Shown: in pieces, positions 41,741-55,600 of the stretch
How the letters are laid out: each line of letters starts with the position of its first letter
How positions within the stretch are numbered: position 1 is the first letter of the stretch
Assembly (NCBI GenBank): GCA_030141605.1
Contig: JAQGDQ010000014.1
Span: 1,199,001 to 1,263,000 of the forward strand
DNA from: Tubiluchus corallicola
Lineage: Eukaryota; Priapulida; Priapulimorpha; Priapulimorphida; Tubiluchidae
Length of the DNA: 64,000 bases
Reading direction: 5' to 3'
Notes under the pieces: generated by a model
Told to the model about the DNA's origin: nothing
What the model saw: the letters and a program-made list of their open reading frames with translations, nothing else
Databases searched by the model: none
Translations under genes and position numbers: made by a program

Positions 41741-44700
41741 CATATACATTATTTCAGTTGCCCGCCTGTCAGATGTCTGAAAAAGTATGAAGACAGAATT
41801 TGATTGATACATTAAGTAAACAAAAACGTCATTATTCCGTACTGTTTCAGTACTTTCTAGTGCATTGTATTTTTTGTCATTTTCTTGCAAATATCTTGAT
41901 AACGAGAAATGGAACTTTGAACAAAAAATAAAAAACTCCGCAATAAAAATCATTTTTTTCATTGTGTGATCTGCTATTTTTTATTTGTTATTTTGATTTC
42001 TTATTAATTGTCCATTATGATAGATGCAGTTGTTGCCAATTTTAGATAGCTTAACTTAAAATGATCAGTGCCAGACTTTTTACGACTTTGTTGAGTAACT
42101 TTGACTAATCATTTGTTGGTTAGTCTCATGCTGATTTATTTTAGGCTGGATTTATAATTACTGTTGTATTCATTTAGATGCTTCGATCATGCTGCCTTAG
42201 ATTCAAGAAAACACTAAAATTTTTAAGACAGGATTTATCGCTGAAAGTTGTCTGTTGAGCATTGAGGTGTTAATGTGGACTGCTTATATTCTTATCTTTT
42301 GTCATCTTGATTGATATAGGATATATGATAAAAATGTCTTATTATTTTATAAACTGAAGAAATGAAATCTCAATTTTTTTCAGAACTGATACCAGCTGGT
42401 AATGTATAACAAATTTCATTTAAGAAGCTAATAGATTAGCTAATTGTGGGATGTGATTTTTATCTATTTTATGCACGGTACATGTCATACTGAATGTATA
42501 ATTATGCGGCTTTTTTAGTTATAATTTAAGTAACATTCTGAGTTAAAGTCACAGGTAATGTACTAACAGTTACTCATGTTTCACTGCAGAAGATCTAATC
42601 TGGATCAAGTCCAACTTGGCAATTTATATTGCGAAAAGGGAATGAGTAAAACAATTTGCAAATCTATGCAACATTACAGAATAAGAAACAGTGTAAAAAC
42701 ATTACTCTGTAAAGCATATTTCTTATCTTGTGTTGTTTTTTGGCAAACAGTTTATTCTAAGTACAGGGATTGTATTGGCTACTAATATCTTAGTTCAGCC
42801 AAGATTATATTTGCCCACAAATAGCTAATTTATGTGCTTTTTTCTAAACTTAAAGTGTAAATACTGCATTGTTGCTGTTACATGAAAATGCCTCGTAGAA
42901 GATTAAAGTGCGAAGTGCGTGCGCACTACACACCCCCCCCCACACACACACACACAAACCATGTGTATAGTAAGCATTTTATAAATGTGTATGGACACTG
43001 CTGCTGTCACAATCAATTGTCTTAAAATTGTTATGTACCATAGGCTGAGATATATTTCAGTTAATTTATAGTATAAAGTGAATTAAATCTTTTGTCGACT
43101 AATATTCATTTGTTATTGATTGTAAAAGGTTCTGGTTTCTATACAGGATATGATACTTTATATGAAATGTTATATAAATATATATATATGCGATTTAGTC
43201 AGAGCCTGGTGTTATAATTACACGTATGTTTTAATACAATAACTATACTGCATTCTTTTTTTAAAGTGGAGTTATCTGCCTGTGCAGTTCCTCTCTAAAC
43301 AGCAAAGCATTGTAGATAACATAATAATTGTCATTTTATTTAAAAAGTGCAGAAAAGTGAACACGATCAACCAAAATTTTATTGTGCAGCAACACAAGAA
43401 AGGCAGTTAACGTTTAAAAAAAAATCTAATAAATACACAAGGCACATAAAAATGTAGCACCCGGTCTATGTGAACCCAGAAATTAATCATATCACTTATC
43501 AATAAGTATGCTATAAGGACGGAATAGAAACTATGGTACCATATACTTGATTTGAGGCCACAAGCAAACATTGCACAACAGCAAATCCAATAAATGCCAT
43601 AAGTTTCAACATTGCACAAAATTTCAGGTTTAGAACGTTGCTAAGTCATGCAACTTACAATACACTACACACTGAAAATAATTATGTATATTTCTCTCCT
43701 ATTACGGTTAAGTAGCTGATATGAATTACAAATTTAGGGACAACAAACTGGCAAACAGACGGATTAAGAAATTGTGTTGTGAGCCTCTTGTTTTTCGAGA
43801 TACTGTTCCCGAGCATTTAATTTCTTCACATAATAATGTATTTTACCTTTACAAGCAACAAAGCCTATGAGTTAAAAAAACATGAGTAGCACCAACATAT
43901 TACATTGCACAAAACATCACACTACTTTTATTGCTGCTATCCCAAGAAATTGAACTTAGGAATACAAAATAAGACAACACTGCAATTCAAAAATATTCAG
44001 AAGTTTGCAATCATTTGCAAAATGCACACAATTCATCAAGCAATTGGTCCCAGAATTTTAGCAAAGTTAAATAAAATTATGTCTTTCGACTGAGTAGAAG
44101 TACCATATTTTAAATGGGTCGAGAAATATGCAAAATTCAAATCACACATAACTAATCAACTATGAGCAGCAAATGACCATCATCTCTTTATAATATGCCA
44201 CAACTAATTTAGAGCGCCATATTTACTGGTGTCAACCTTTAACCCCTAACCCTTCAAGACCATATATATATATATGACATAGATAAAACCTCATAACAAC
44301 CATGTATGCACAATCAATGAAATTATGAAATTTTAGGTAGAACCTATTCGAAAATGAAAATCTGTTGAATTAACCACATGATAGCAGTGCAGAAACTTTG
44401 CAAACAAACCCCGGAAAATAAGTATACTAGGCATTTGTACATTCAGCAGGCTTCTTTAACATATTTAGTCCAGCATTTAATAAAGATTAACAAACTTTTT
44501 TAAGGATGATCCGAAGACCTAAAAACAAGAACAAAAAATCCTTTTCACATTGCGGAAATTCAAATGGCTGGTTTTCAAAATGCCTGCCTGTATACATGTG
44601 AGATATTCAGTTTACAAATGAATGCCAATGTATTATTAATTTATATAAACATGTACATTGATCACCAATAATTTATTGCATGTTTAAGTCCTTTTTGCAT

Positions 44701-46604
44701 GCTCCATGTCAGGAAAAGAGCTACTAAGTACAAGATGACTGTAAAAATAAGGTTAAAAGGGTTTGACATGCACAGGTTTCATCAGAGACAAGACTACTCC
44801 TGAAGCAACATAGCCGTTTTAACGGGATTAGTATAATAAAAGACACATCAACATTGTTAATTTAACTTGGTGTGTCACACATAACTACATTGAGAGTTTT
44901 CAAGGATGCAGAAGTTACTTAACATGACCATATTGATTGTAAAAATCAATGTTTATTTTACTAACACAAATAAATAGATTTAGTCCAGCTAAATGATTAG
45001 CAATTAAGAAAAAAGCTGGTCTATAAACTATTTAAAAATATGTTTTCAAAATCAGAGAGATCACATGGTGACAAATAACATCATGTGACTACTCTGTGGG
45101 AGAAAATGTGTGCTTCCTTTGCAAAAGAGACATTTCTTGCAGAAAATGTATTTGTTTGTAAATTGAATATCTATTCCTGTGGTGGCTTCAATTTCACCTC
45201 CTATGCCAATGATGTTACCAAATCACTGGTCTGAACTTCAATGATGTTACCAAATCACTGGTCTGAACTTCAATGATGTTCTGTACATTTAATGTTCACT
45301 TTCAATTACATGCTTTGTAAAGCGTAGCTTTCAAGTAAATTGAAAGTTTACATGCCCATGAGTGTAAAGATCAAAGTCAGCTATACTGCTATTTCCACAA
45401 GTGTTGTCTCATTGTAGGACTTGCATTATAATCAAATGGACACCTTATCGTCATCCAGACATCATCTACTGTATGCCTGTTCTTCCTTGTTATCTCATTT
45501 TGAAATTGAAATGCCTGGACTATAGAACCAAAACAGACAGAATATTAGTAAATTCATAATCACAGCTAAGCTATATAACATCAAGTAAAACATATACTAT
45601 ATATTAACAGCACATTAAGTGAAAGGAGTGGTGCTGTATATACAATGCAATGCTAATCAGTGCAATGTTCTAAGAATCACAGGATTAAAAGTGAAATATT
45701 TGTCTCTTCTGTAGTTAATTTAATGAACTTAAAATTAGCAATGTAGATTATGTAGTGTGACACCATAAACGTTGTACAAAGATGTTATACATGAAGTGAA
45801 AACAGTCATGTTGCATTTATTAATTACAGAGCAGTGATAATCAGTGCAATGCTCTAAAAATCAAGGGAGTAGAAAATGAAACACTTTGTCACTTTTGTAA
45901 GTAATTCTAAATTTGTTAGATTCAAAATCAGCAATGTAGTGTTACTACATAAACATTAAAGATGTTTTATATTATACATACATTAGTAAGCATTAGTATC
46001 ATATTAGGTAAATCCTGGACATTAGAGAACACAAAAAGTGAGAAAAATGCACCATGCCAGTTACATAAAAATTTGATATAACAAGTAGCAAACATAATCT
46101 ACAACAAAGAGAAAACAAAAAAAGAAATGATGAATGAGTTATAGTTGAGCTGACACAATTAAACTCTCAGAACTTCCTAGAAAAATATCTTTGAAAAATT
46201 ATTAAAAAACTGTAAGAGGCGTCATGACGGACAATTCTTGACTTGGATAACTGTAATTCTAGAAGAAAGCTAACATACAAGTAGTGGAAAAAGATAGAAA
46301 TTTATACAAAAAGGTGCCAAGTTTTTGCAGACATATGTTATTTTATAATCTCAGCTATACCAAGGCCATGTTGAAGTGATGTCAATGATACATCACTTCA
46401 GCAGATTCTTTGCTAACTCACTATTTTATTGATATTTTGACTTATAAGAAGTGGTCGTCATAATGCGCAGTCTTTTTCAAACTGTCATTATATGAAAAAC
46501 GGCGCTCAGAATTCTAATCTGACATCTCGATTTGTCTCTTTTTTCAACTCTTAGTTTGGCTGTTCCTTCGATAATCTCAATGATTTTTCTTGTACTTGGT
46601 CACT
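41741..46604. other. Intergenic DNA between convergent R-Ras and the Bcl-2-like gene
   Basis: No gene recognised. Contents are simple repeats (C-run and CA near 42930-42960, TA near 43175-43190 and 44265-44275), a 32-bp perfect tandem duplicate at 45208-45271, and a diverged direct duplication of about 150 bp at 45637-45785 and 45826-45975. The part next to 46604 should hold the 3' UTR of the - strand gene; a reverse-oriented AATAAA is near 46425. Confidence 0.4.
45208..45271 (+). repeat. Perfect 32-bp tandem duplication
   Basis: Two identical units beginning AATGATGTTACCAAATCACT lie end to end. Their identity implies recent origin. Confidence 0.95.
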
Positions 46605-46682
46605 TTAGTCTATCTCTATGTCCTTGCTTGTATCTACAGGAGTAGAAGGAGAATCTGGAATAGATGCTTCAGTCACAAGGGC
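46605..46682 (-). CDS. BCL2L12-like: Bcl-2-like gene, terminal exon (residues 417-441)
   Basis: The acceptor is TTTTACAG. Only phase 0 stays open, and it encodes ALVTEASIPDSPSTPVDTSK then DIEID and TAA. It is acidic and Ser/Pro-rich with no membrane anchor. Confidence 0.6.
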   Translation of the reverse strand, partial: ALVTEASIPDSPSTPVDTSKDIEID

Positions 46683-49600
46683 CTGTAAAATACCAAACAG
46701 ATATAATGAGATAATCAAAAATTGAAAAAAAGTTTTCATTCATCAACAAAGTACTATAAACCATCTAAGACACCTATTCACATTGGTTTCTAGCAGATAA
46801 TTAAAACCACGACCAAGTTTCATAAACACTGCGTGAGAAAGATTTTAAATAAGTGCCAGAAATACAATATATCATCACAGTGAATTCCTGTATACTTGTT
46901 ATTACACTGAAATACGTTTAAAAAACAACTACATAAACATGTTGTGATACATATAAGAATGATAATTGAACAACTAGCATAGCAATGGTGAATACACAAA
47001 AATATAAAAATGCAACATTTATTATTGTGTGGATAAAAGGAACACTTGAGAAGTCATGACATATGGTTCATCACAAAGTGGAATTTTTCTCTGCACTTGA
47101 AAGTCTAATCTTAGAAAGCTATCTGTGATTAAATTTGTGATAGGTTCTGATCTCACTACAACTATTTGCATTAAACAGAATAGTGTTGATGAGCACATAA
47201 TTCTAACTTAGCATGACCACAAGTGCAAAACAGTGAGTAATTTATTTATACGGCTCCATCTATGTATGCCTTATACTATTTCAAGTTATTCACGTCAAGA
47301 CTAAGATGTGAGACAGCTCTCCTGAGACTTATCATCTTTAACATAAAAAACGTAAAGCACTTTATAGCCTCAATGATTATATATTGTTTCAGAAGCTGTT
47401 TCTGAAACAATATATAACCATTGAGAGTATAAAGGGTATTGTAGTGTCACACCATGTTTCAAAATAAATCTAATTTTGGAACAAGTGCTCTCGTGAGCTC
47501 AATGTTATTTTACAATAAAACTTTAAAATTATTCCTGCAATTTTGTCTATGACTGTACCATCTACAAGTATGTCTATGACTGTACTATCTTTTAAAACAT
47601 TTACCCATCCTAGTTTATCTTCCACATATTGCGTGCAGTAGTCTTTCAAACGTTGAGCAGCGTTTGTGCCATATCCCACAAGCATAATACCAAACCGTGT
47701 CAAGCCAAACAACAACGGCAATTTGTATTCTTTAGCATCAGCTCTGTCAGTGGTCTAAAATAAAGAATACAAGCAATAAACTGACAAGATGAGAACACAT
47801 AAGAGTTAAAAGAAGGTCTGACGCATTGCAGTTTAAATAAAACTCTCAGCCTTGTTTCATTTCCAAACTTCCTAATAAAATGCTCCGCTAACAGCTTAGC
47901 TTAGCTTAGTTAATAAAAGTAGATTTTTTAAAATAACTAAAAGAAATATTTACCCGTTGCGCAGCTTGCTGGAACTGGGAATAATTTAGATTTCCTAAAA
48001 GATCGAGCACCTCATTTGGAGATATCACTTTCTGTAAATTTAATAAAGTAAAAACAGCAAATACCTAACTGTTCAGTTTATTATTATTAGCAAAAAATGA
48101 CTAATCTGAATTGACAAATAAATAAAGTTTGAAGAAAGCTCACAAGGTGAAAAAATAGGTTAGGTTCGGTTATGCTACATTATAGCACATTTACCAGTAA
48201 CAGTCATGCTACCAATGACAGCACAACTGTTAAAAGCTGAAAGTAGTAAGATTTACTAAGCTACAATGTAGCAAAAAATTGTCATGGCTTACAGTGAGGT
48301 CATCTGTTGCACATTTTTCCACAAACCACGCGGCAATTTCCTTCTCCAGTGAACTTGGACCATCAGTCCGACCAGCTGCAGAAAACGTTTGAAAAATAAA
48401 TAGAAATGAACTACGTAAGTTAACCCAAGCATTAATTAATAAATATGTTCTGCGAAAAGTTCCGAAAATATCCGAAAAGTTCATACAACAATGCACTTAA
48501 ATAATCATGCAATCATGCAATGGTCTTATAAAACTAATCTGCCAAAGCAAAAATGTTTTGAGTTGCTAGCAACTAAAATGTCATCATTTAAAAACATTTT
48601 GAGTGTATGAGCAGTAAGATGGGTATATCAAATCCTTAGACATTTTTGTTTAGAATTACTCAGTGTTGCTGTTTACAAAGAGCAACAAATTCTCATAAGA
48701 GTCCTTTAAGCATTGTGCAAAACCAATAAATCTACATGAAAAGCTGCTTTTAAATTTTGAAGGGTTTATACAAAAGTTTTATACCTGCAACTAGTGATGT
48801 AAAAAGTTTTATTTTTAGCCATATGACCAATGAATATTGATGATACACTTGATGCTAACAACAATGAGCAGTTAATAATCACTGAGGCCATGTCACTCTC
48901 ATTAATGACTGCCATTGTTTAATAAGGCCTGCTTCTTTGTGTTCTTTAAATTCTGAACGTTAAAGTCCAGAAAATGCCTCCTGTGTCAATTATAATGAAC
49001 ATTAACGAAAAGTAAAAAATGTGCTCCTTCAGTTACTCAAATTTGTTCATTTTATCCAACTAGATCATAGAGAGAATAGAGAATAGCCTAAATGGGCCAA
49101 TGGATGCGGAATTCGTTTCAGTACATTTTTGTAAAGTTTCATGACAATAAACAGCAAATTACCAGAGCCTTAGGCTCAAAAAGCAGAATCATTAGTCAAT
49201 GAGGAATTTGTTCTAGTACATTCTTGTAAAGCTTCGTGGAAATCTGTTGCGAAGTGACTTTGTCTCAGATGTGTAATAATGTCTAAATATTCTTATTTTT
49301 CTATGCTACCAACAAACTGAAATTCATACTTGCAATTTCGAAATAAATAGTGATAATAATGTATTTATATTATGTTATGTTATGTTGCGTTACATTATAT
49401 TATTATAATTTAATAAAAGCTATATAAAATTTGTTGATAGATGTTCGATATTTATCAAAATGGACATATAGAAATTTGAACCACCATTACATAAGCATAA
49501 CAATTAGAACAGCAGCAGAAAAACAGGACACATTAAATTATCTATGAAACATTTACAAGAGACACAATCCACTTACACAAGAATATAGTGACATAAGCCT

Positions 49601-52600
49601 ACAAATCACACAGCAATTAATTCATACGGGCAAATGATAAATATTACAACAATATTACGTAAATAGAGGTGCATTTTTAACTTTCAACAGACTTATATAG
49701 ACAATAATCGGTTCTTAACATGAAAGTGGTTGCAGAAAAAGTGAACGCTATCATATACCTTCTCGATAGGCAGGTTCTAACTGCTGTCGTTCTTTAAGCT
49801 GTTTCATAACTTCTGTGTATTTCAGTTGCAGCATTTCCATATCTCGACTTGATCGAGGCGACATGTCTCCGTGTGTGTGCTAAAGCAAAAAATTACAAGC
49901 TGAAAAAAACACTTAACAGATTTGGGACATAAATATGTGAGCCAGTGCCTTTCAATGGTTCTTATATCTTACCCATAAAATCAATGACTATAAAGTTACA
50001 AGGTATTGGCAACATCTGAAGTGCAATCTAGATGCTTGATCTTTCAATAATCATTACAATTTATAGCTAATAATCACCAAAATATTATCAGGAAAATCAC
50101 TACTAAGTTAAATAAATAAAAAACCTTACTTCTTTTAGAATAAACTCATTCAATTTCTCTGCTATCTGTTCAGCATAAAGCTTCTGCTCACTGTGAGTTT
50201 TCTCACTGAACTTATCACCTTCCTCAAAAATTTCTCGAACAGGAGAAATCTTGAGTGTTTCTGGTCTTGGAATTGGAATGGGTTCTGCAGGAGTTACCAC
50301 CTAAAATATAGTGAACAATGCAAGGCAAATGACAGAATCAAATAGTAAGTCCTGTTAAGTTTCAGACAAAATTTCAGTTTGAGTTTGAATTTTCAACTCC
50401 AGCTCTTTAAAATTGTATCACAACCACTGAAACTAAAAATTAGACTTGTTTTAAATACTGAGAAATCGTGCAGCAAAAATGACAGAATTGGTAAGTCTAC
50501 GTCAATAAACTAACATAAGAACATATCACAGCTTTATTTGTGTGAACAAAAGTAGTTTGACATGAAATCAAAAATACAGAACTTTTATTAGCTAAAAATA
50601 ATCCCAGAATTGAAGTGCACAATTCAACAATACATATGAACGCCAAGTTAAATACACAAGTTTGAATGGCAGTGAAGTTGCATTCACAGCAGGCTTGTGA
50701 ACAGTATGAATTGCAAACCCCACCAGCAATAAATAAGAATGAGACAGTTGTTAGAATGTAGCTTATTCTGATTTGTGATGACTATAATATTGTATTGTAT
50801 TGTCTATAATAACTGATAAATTTTTCTTAAATTGGGCACCAAACCAGCAACAACAATTGTCTTGCAACAAAAATTCAACTTCACTAATTTATCCTAGATT
50901 AGGTTATAATAATATGATTTAAATATATAATATTGTTTGCTCAAACTCAGAGTTAAATTGAAAAAACCCTGATTTACAATTTCATAAGAACAAAAATATT
51001 CACAAAATTATTTTCCGATCACTTGTCTCAACCTCGTGCTACTTGTTTAAATTCTGTTTCAGTGTACTGAATTATGACAATGCCTTTTGAGTGAAATAAA
51101 CAACAGTAACAACGTATCACTTAAATAAAAATTTTTTTTGGAGAATCTCAATTTTTTGAAAAAATTGTGAGACACCCAAACAGACAAAGAAGTTTCTAAA
51201 ATTTATTTTAATCACCAAAGCTGGTGGATCACAATTTGAGGTAATGAAGAATTCACCTGTCGTTCGTTAATTCCACCCACGGAGCGCAGTGATCCCGAGG
51301 AAACACGTCTTTCCATCACAATTCTGGGATTAACCCCATCACCCTCCTGTAATATGCAGTCTAAACCTTGTGAACTATGTACCCTGTTTATCACATCTAC
51401 TAAACCTTTGGGAGTGGTGACATTTTCATTCGAATCCAATGCCATGTCAGCCGATTCTTAAACCAAGAAAAACGGTTATATAGTTCCAGTAAAATACATG
51501 CATTTCTGATTATTATATTCAAGTAGTAGCATAAACTGTAAACTATGAGTAGACTTCATAACATTACCTGAATTGAAATATACCTATTTAAGAAAGCTAA
51601 AAGGTAAATGTTTTATCATACAGGAAATATATTACATATCAATTATAAGTAAGCTCATAAACAATAGAAGTTTTTTACACCACATCTAGGCTTATTAAAA
51701 TAATTCTTTTTACTGTAAAAAAAGTTCAACATTCAAGGCGCATAACAAAAATATGGTGAAAGCTAGACTTATTAATACTCAACATAGCTTTCACAAAATA
51801 AATACGGCTGACTTTAATTGCCATACGCATACTTTACCTATGACCAGTGCTGCTAGAAAAGTATATGTTTGTGCATAAAGACTTGAAAAAAAGAAGTACC
51901 ATTAGAACATAAAAAGCATTTTCCACTATCTTATTTTAACTTTATTAAATGCTGGCATCTCGAAGCTTAGTAAAATCATTTAAACATAGGCTTATACATT
52001 ACTTACTATGCCGTCTGCGGCCTGCAGAGTGTACGCTAGGAAGATGACCACCCCATTGCACCACAGCTTCCTTTTCTGTGCTTTCAGAAAAAATCGTTTG
52101 AGGTTTTTCTTCATTCTCGCTCGTCTCTGTAAAATGCAAATCTAAGATTTTAAAACAATCAGCATGCTCACCTGAATGTATGAAGTTGTCACCTTTCCCT
52201 ATAAAAGCAGCTTAGCAGTTTCCTATCAAGCAATAGTTGAAATTTCCAAGGCAATATTAACAAATCAAGACACTTAACTGAAAGAGTTATGGGAAGTTAA
52301 GCCACAGAGTTTGAACTTTTCATTTTATAAAATTTTAATAAATTTTATGAAATTTAAACAATACACAAAATTTATACACAGTTAATACTTTGAACTGCAC
52401 CTTACAATAGATGTACAATTAAAACAGTTTTTAAATTCTTAATAACAAGAATAGTATGAGTGAATTTTATACTTTTACTAAAATACTTTGAATTGCACTT
52501 TACAACAGATACACAATTAAAATAGAGTTTTTAAAATCTTAATAACAAGACCAGTATGAGTGAGTTTTATACTTTTGTTAAAAAAGTGGACATTTCAACT

Positions 52601-55600
52601 GCAAACAAGCTAGTTGTGTGCAGTTGAAACGTTGACTTTTTTAAATGAATTGTATTGTAGGTTGTTTATCAAACCAAAACAATTAAGATCTTGCCACCTG
52701 CCAACCTAAATTGAAACTTAGAAAATTGTCACGATAAATGAAAACTACAATTTTGCTTTCAATTCTCAATTAATCAAGCTTTGCACCTTTGTGGTTGATA
52801 TGAGCAGTTTTGGACTTCGATTTTCTCCGAAGGAAGGAAAATTTTGACTTCCTGTTTCTGGGTTTACTAAAAGCACTATTCGTCATTTCAGAACGGGTTT
52901 CTGTATCATCACAGTGAGATTTCTGGCGAAAAGAGTGTTTGATGCGGCTAATAACACCTTTCTTATGTTTCTGCAAGAAATAAAAAAGCATTATGAATTA
53001 TATGCTCTTTCCTGCAAACATTTAAATTATTACATTAATTAGTTTTTAAAGTTAAGTAATGCTAGTCTTGTTGCCTACTTGGATAGGAGAAACATGTGGC
53101 TGACTGAAATAAAACGTGTGACACAGAGGATGAAAACTGTTTTTCCTCTTCTAAATTCTACATTATTTTTTCACTCCTATTCCAAACCTGACAACCTTTT
53201 GTTGCATCTATTCTATTTTACAGATGTTACCTTTTGTGTGGGAGTCCCAAACCTGTGAGGCACATTTGCACTTGAGTCTGATTATTGTTTTGCAGCATGC
53301 ATCTTTGATCTTGTGTTGCTTAAGGATTCATTTGGCATTCTTGTGATGTTATTTATATTTGTGTTCCAGCTAATATGAAGCCAGTTACTCCAAGGTATTT
53401 CCTGATTTCCACTTTTTTTAAATACTTGCAATGTAAGGTGCAGGCAGACGGTACTGGTTTGGTTTTGATGGTGACTGTGATTTTGAAATGTTACACTGCA
53501 CAAGCCAGGTTCTCTCCCAGTGATGTTTTCTTGATGAAGACATTTAAGTCACCTAAGCTGATTTTTTATAGGCCAGGCTATGAATATTCTGACTGTAGAT
53601 GAAATTTTATCTGAAATATCCTTGACGAACACCAAGAATAGACTGAAGACAATGTCTTGTACATCTGTAGCTATGCCAGACTAGTTTATTCCACAATAGT
53701 AGCTTAAGCATTTGCTGCCAAAATACACCTGAATCCATGCAAGTAAAAAAATATGACAAAAAGCTGTTTCTAGAAAGTGCTGCACCCTTTACAAATAATT
53801 TACTGTAGAGAAATTCAAATTTTTCACACCGTAGAAATCTAGCCATACACATACGCATGTACGAAGAACAATTTGTTACCTTTGTCGCATTACAGTCACC
53901 TGATTCACCCGATTTAGCTGTTGAAATCTATTTCACTGATTAAGTACCACTTTTCTGTGGCCATTTTTAAATGTTAGTGTTGAACGGAAAGTCACAAACT
54001 GTGAAACTGCTAGCATTGGTTATTTCTTTATGAAAGCAGCACAGAATGATTTGGTACCATTTTTAGCATTGAACACTTTCCATTACTTATTTGCCACATT
54101 TCTGCAGCCATCTTCAAACATTGGTAACATATTTCTAAACTAAAATTGAAAAAGTATGTTAAAACTTTTTGATAGTTTATTATTTGAAACTTACTTCTTA
54201 TTGATGGAGTAAGGCTACCCCCGGTGAGCCAGAACTTTGTTACTGTGCCAAAATCAAACAATGCGTGTTGAGATTTTATCAGTTTTACCTTTATCATCTG
54301 AAAGGTTAGCTCAAAGGAATTTTTACTAATTATGCTATTGTAGTTACTGCCTTTACTGTGTTGCTGCACCACATGAAACAGATTCATTTTACAATTGCCA
54401 ATTAGTAGATAAAACATTCCATGTACAAAACTAATAAAGATTTATAAGCTAACACTAGAAAAATGTTAGATTTCTACACAAGCCACTGCAAACCAAAGAA
54501 CACAGATCTGTGAATGGAAGAAAACACTAATTGTTTTTAAGTTGAAGCTGCCAAAAAATTTATGGTATGGTACTAAATAACAGGCATTACAGCCACCACA
54601 TACAAGCACAAAAATGCACTGGAAATTTGGAGAAGCTGCACATTTATTTCACAACAGAAAGGAAATAAAAAGTAAGCCAACAGGTGCCCGTAAGTAAATA
54701 AACTGATGATGGTTTCTTGAAATATCCCTGATAGCTAAACTAAATTGTTCCAGGAAGAAACCGAACAAACGAAAAATATATACGTGTTAAATCCTGGAAT
54801 TGAACTGAGACAATTTGCATTGTATGTTAACAGCTGATGCTAACAGTGGTTTTATTTACAGAACTTTGTAAGTTTAACATTTTACCATGACTGTGTAACA
54901 AGAACTGCAAACAAAATAATGAAGGTCTCGTGTCTTATCATTTTTGTAAATCATGGTGGTGGCTATTAATTCTCAAATTCCATTTAACTGTTCGTAAAAT
55001 GAATTCATCAAACGTTTAAAACTTTCATTCTTCACAAGCTCCACTGAAATGTTCATAAAAATGAATTGCAAATTTTTCATTGGTCTTGTTCTTCAGTCTG
55101 AGTCTGTTGGTCTTGCGACACCATATATTTAGTTGCTTGGCTTTTTGTTGTTGCACAGGCAGAGGCCTGGAATCAGACGGCACACTCTCCAGGTAAGGGA
55201 AACTGTGCTTTTACATGGCCAGACAGCCCCAATTAGAGGTCACATACCCAAAGGGAATGGGCTAGTCTTCATTTTTTTGTTACAAAGGCTGTCAGTTTGA
55301 AATATGACTGTTTGCCAGCACGTGGTGCCAGGTTCCTGTGCGCAGCTATATATGAATAATATGATTATTTACCAGCAGGTGGTGCCGACTTTCTGTGCAC
55401 AGCTGTATTTGAATAATATGTGTGAAGGAAAATTTTTTGCTAGGGGACATAAGGCAAAAACGGGTTACCCACTTTGTTGATCGTGTATGCATAGTGGGCA
55501 ACAAACACGAAATAACAAGGCACGCTCCCCACGTAAGAAGAACTATGTTTACACGTGATCCATATAATGCTGGGTCAAAGTCACTGAGTGGGTAGATTAT

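Noticed and set aside
47470-47604. Read-through C-terminus of the Bcl-2-like exon (VNVLKDSTVID...)
   Set aside because: Not taken as the main form because a donor follows the Trp codon and a phase-matched terminal exon exists; kept as a possible isoform.
53282-53858. Overlapping frames on both strands
   Set aside because: Mutual shadows with no conserved motif.
54028-54417. 129-codon - strand frame
   Set aside because: AT-rich composition, no family likeness, no acceptor or donor that fits the Bcl-2-like gene phases.
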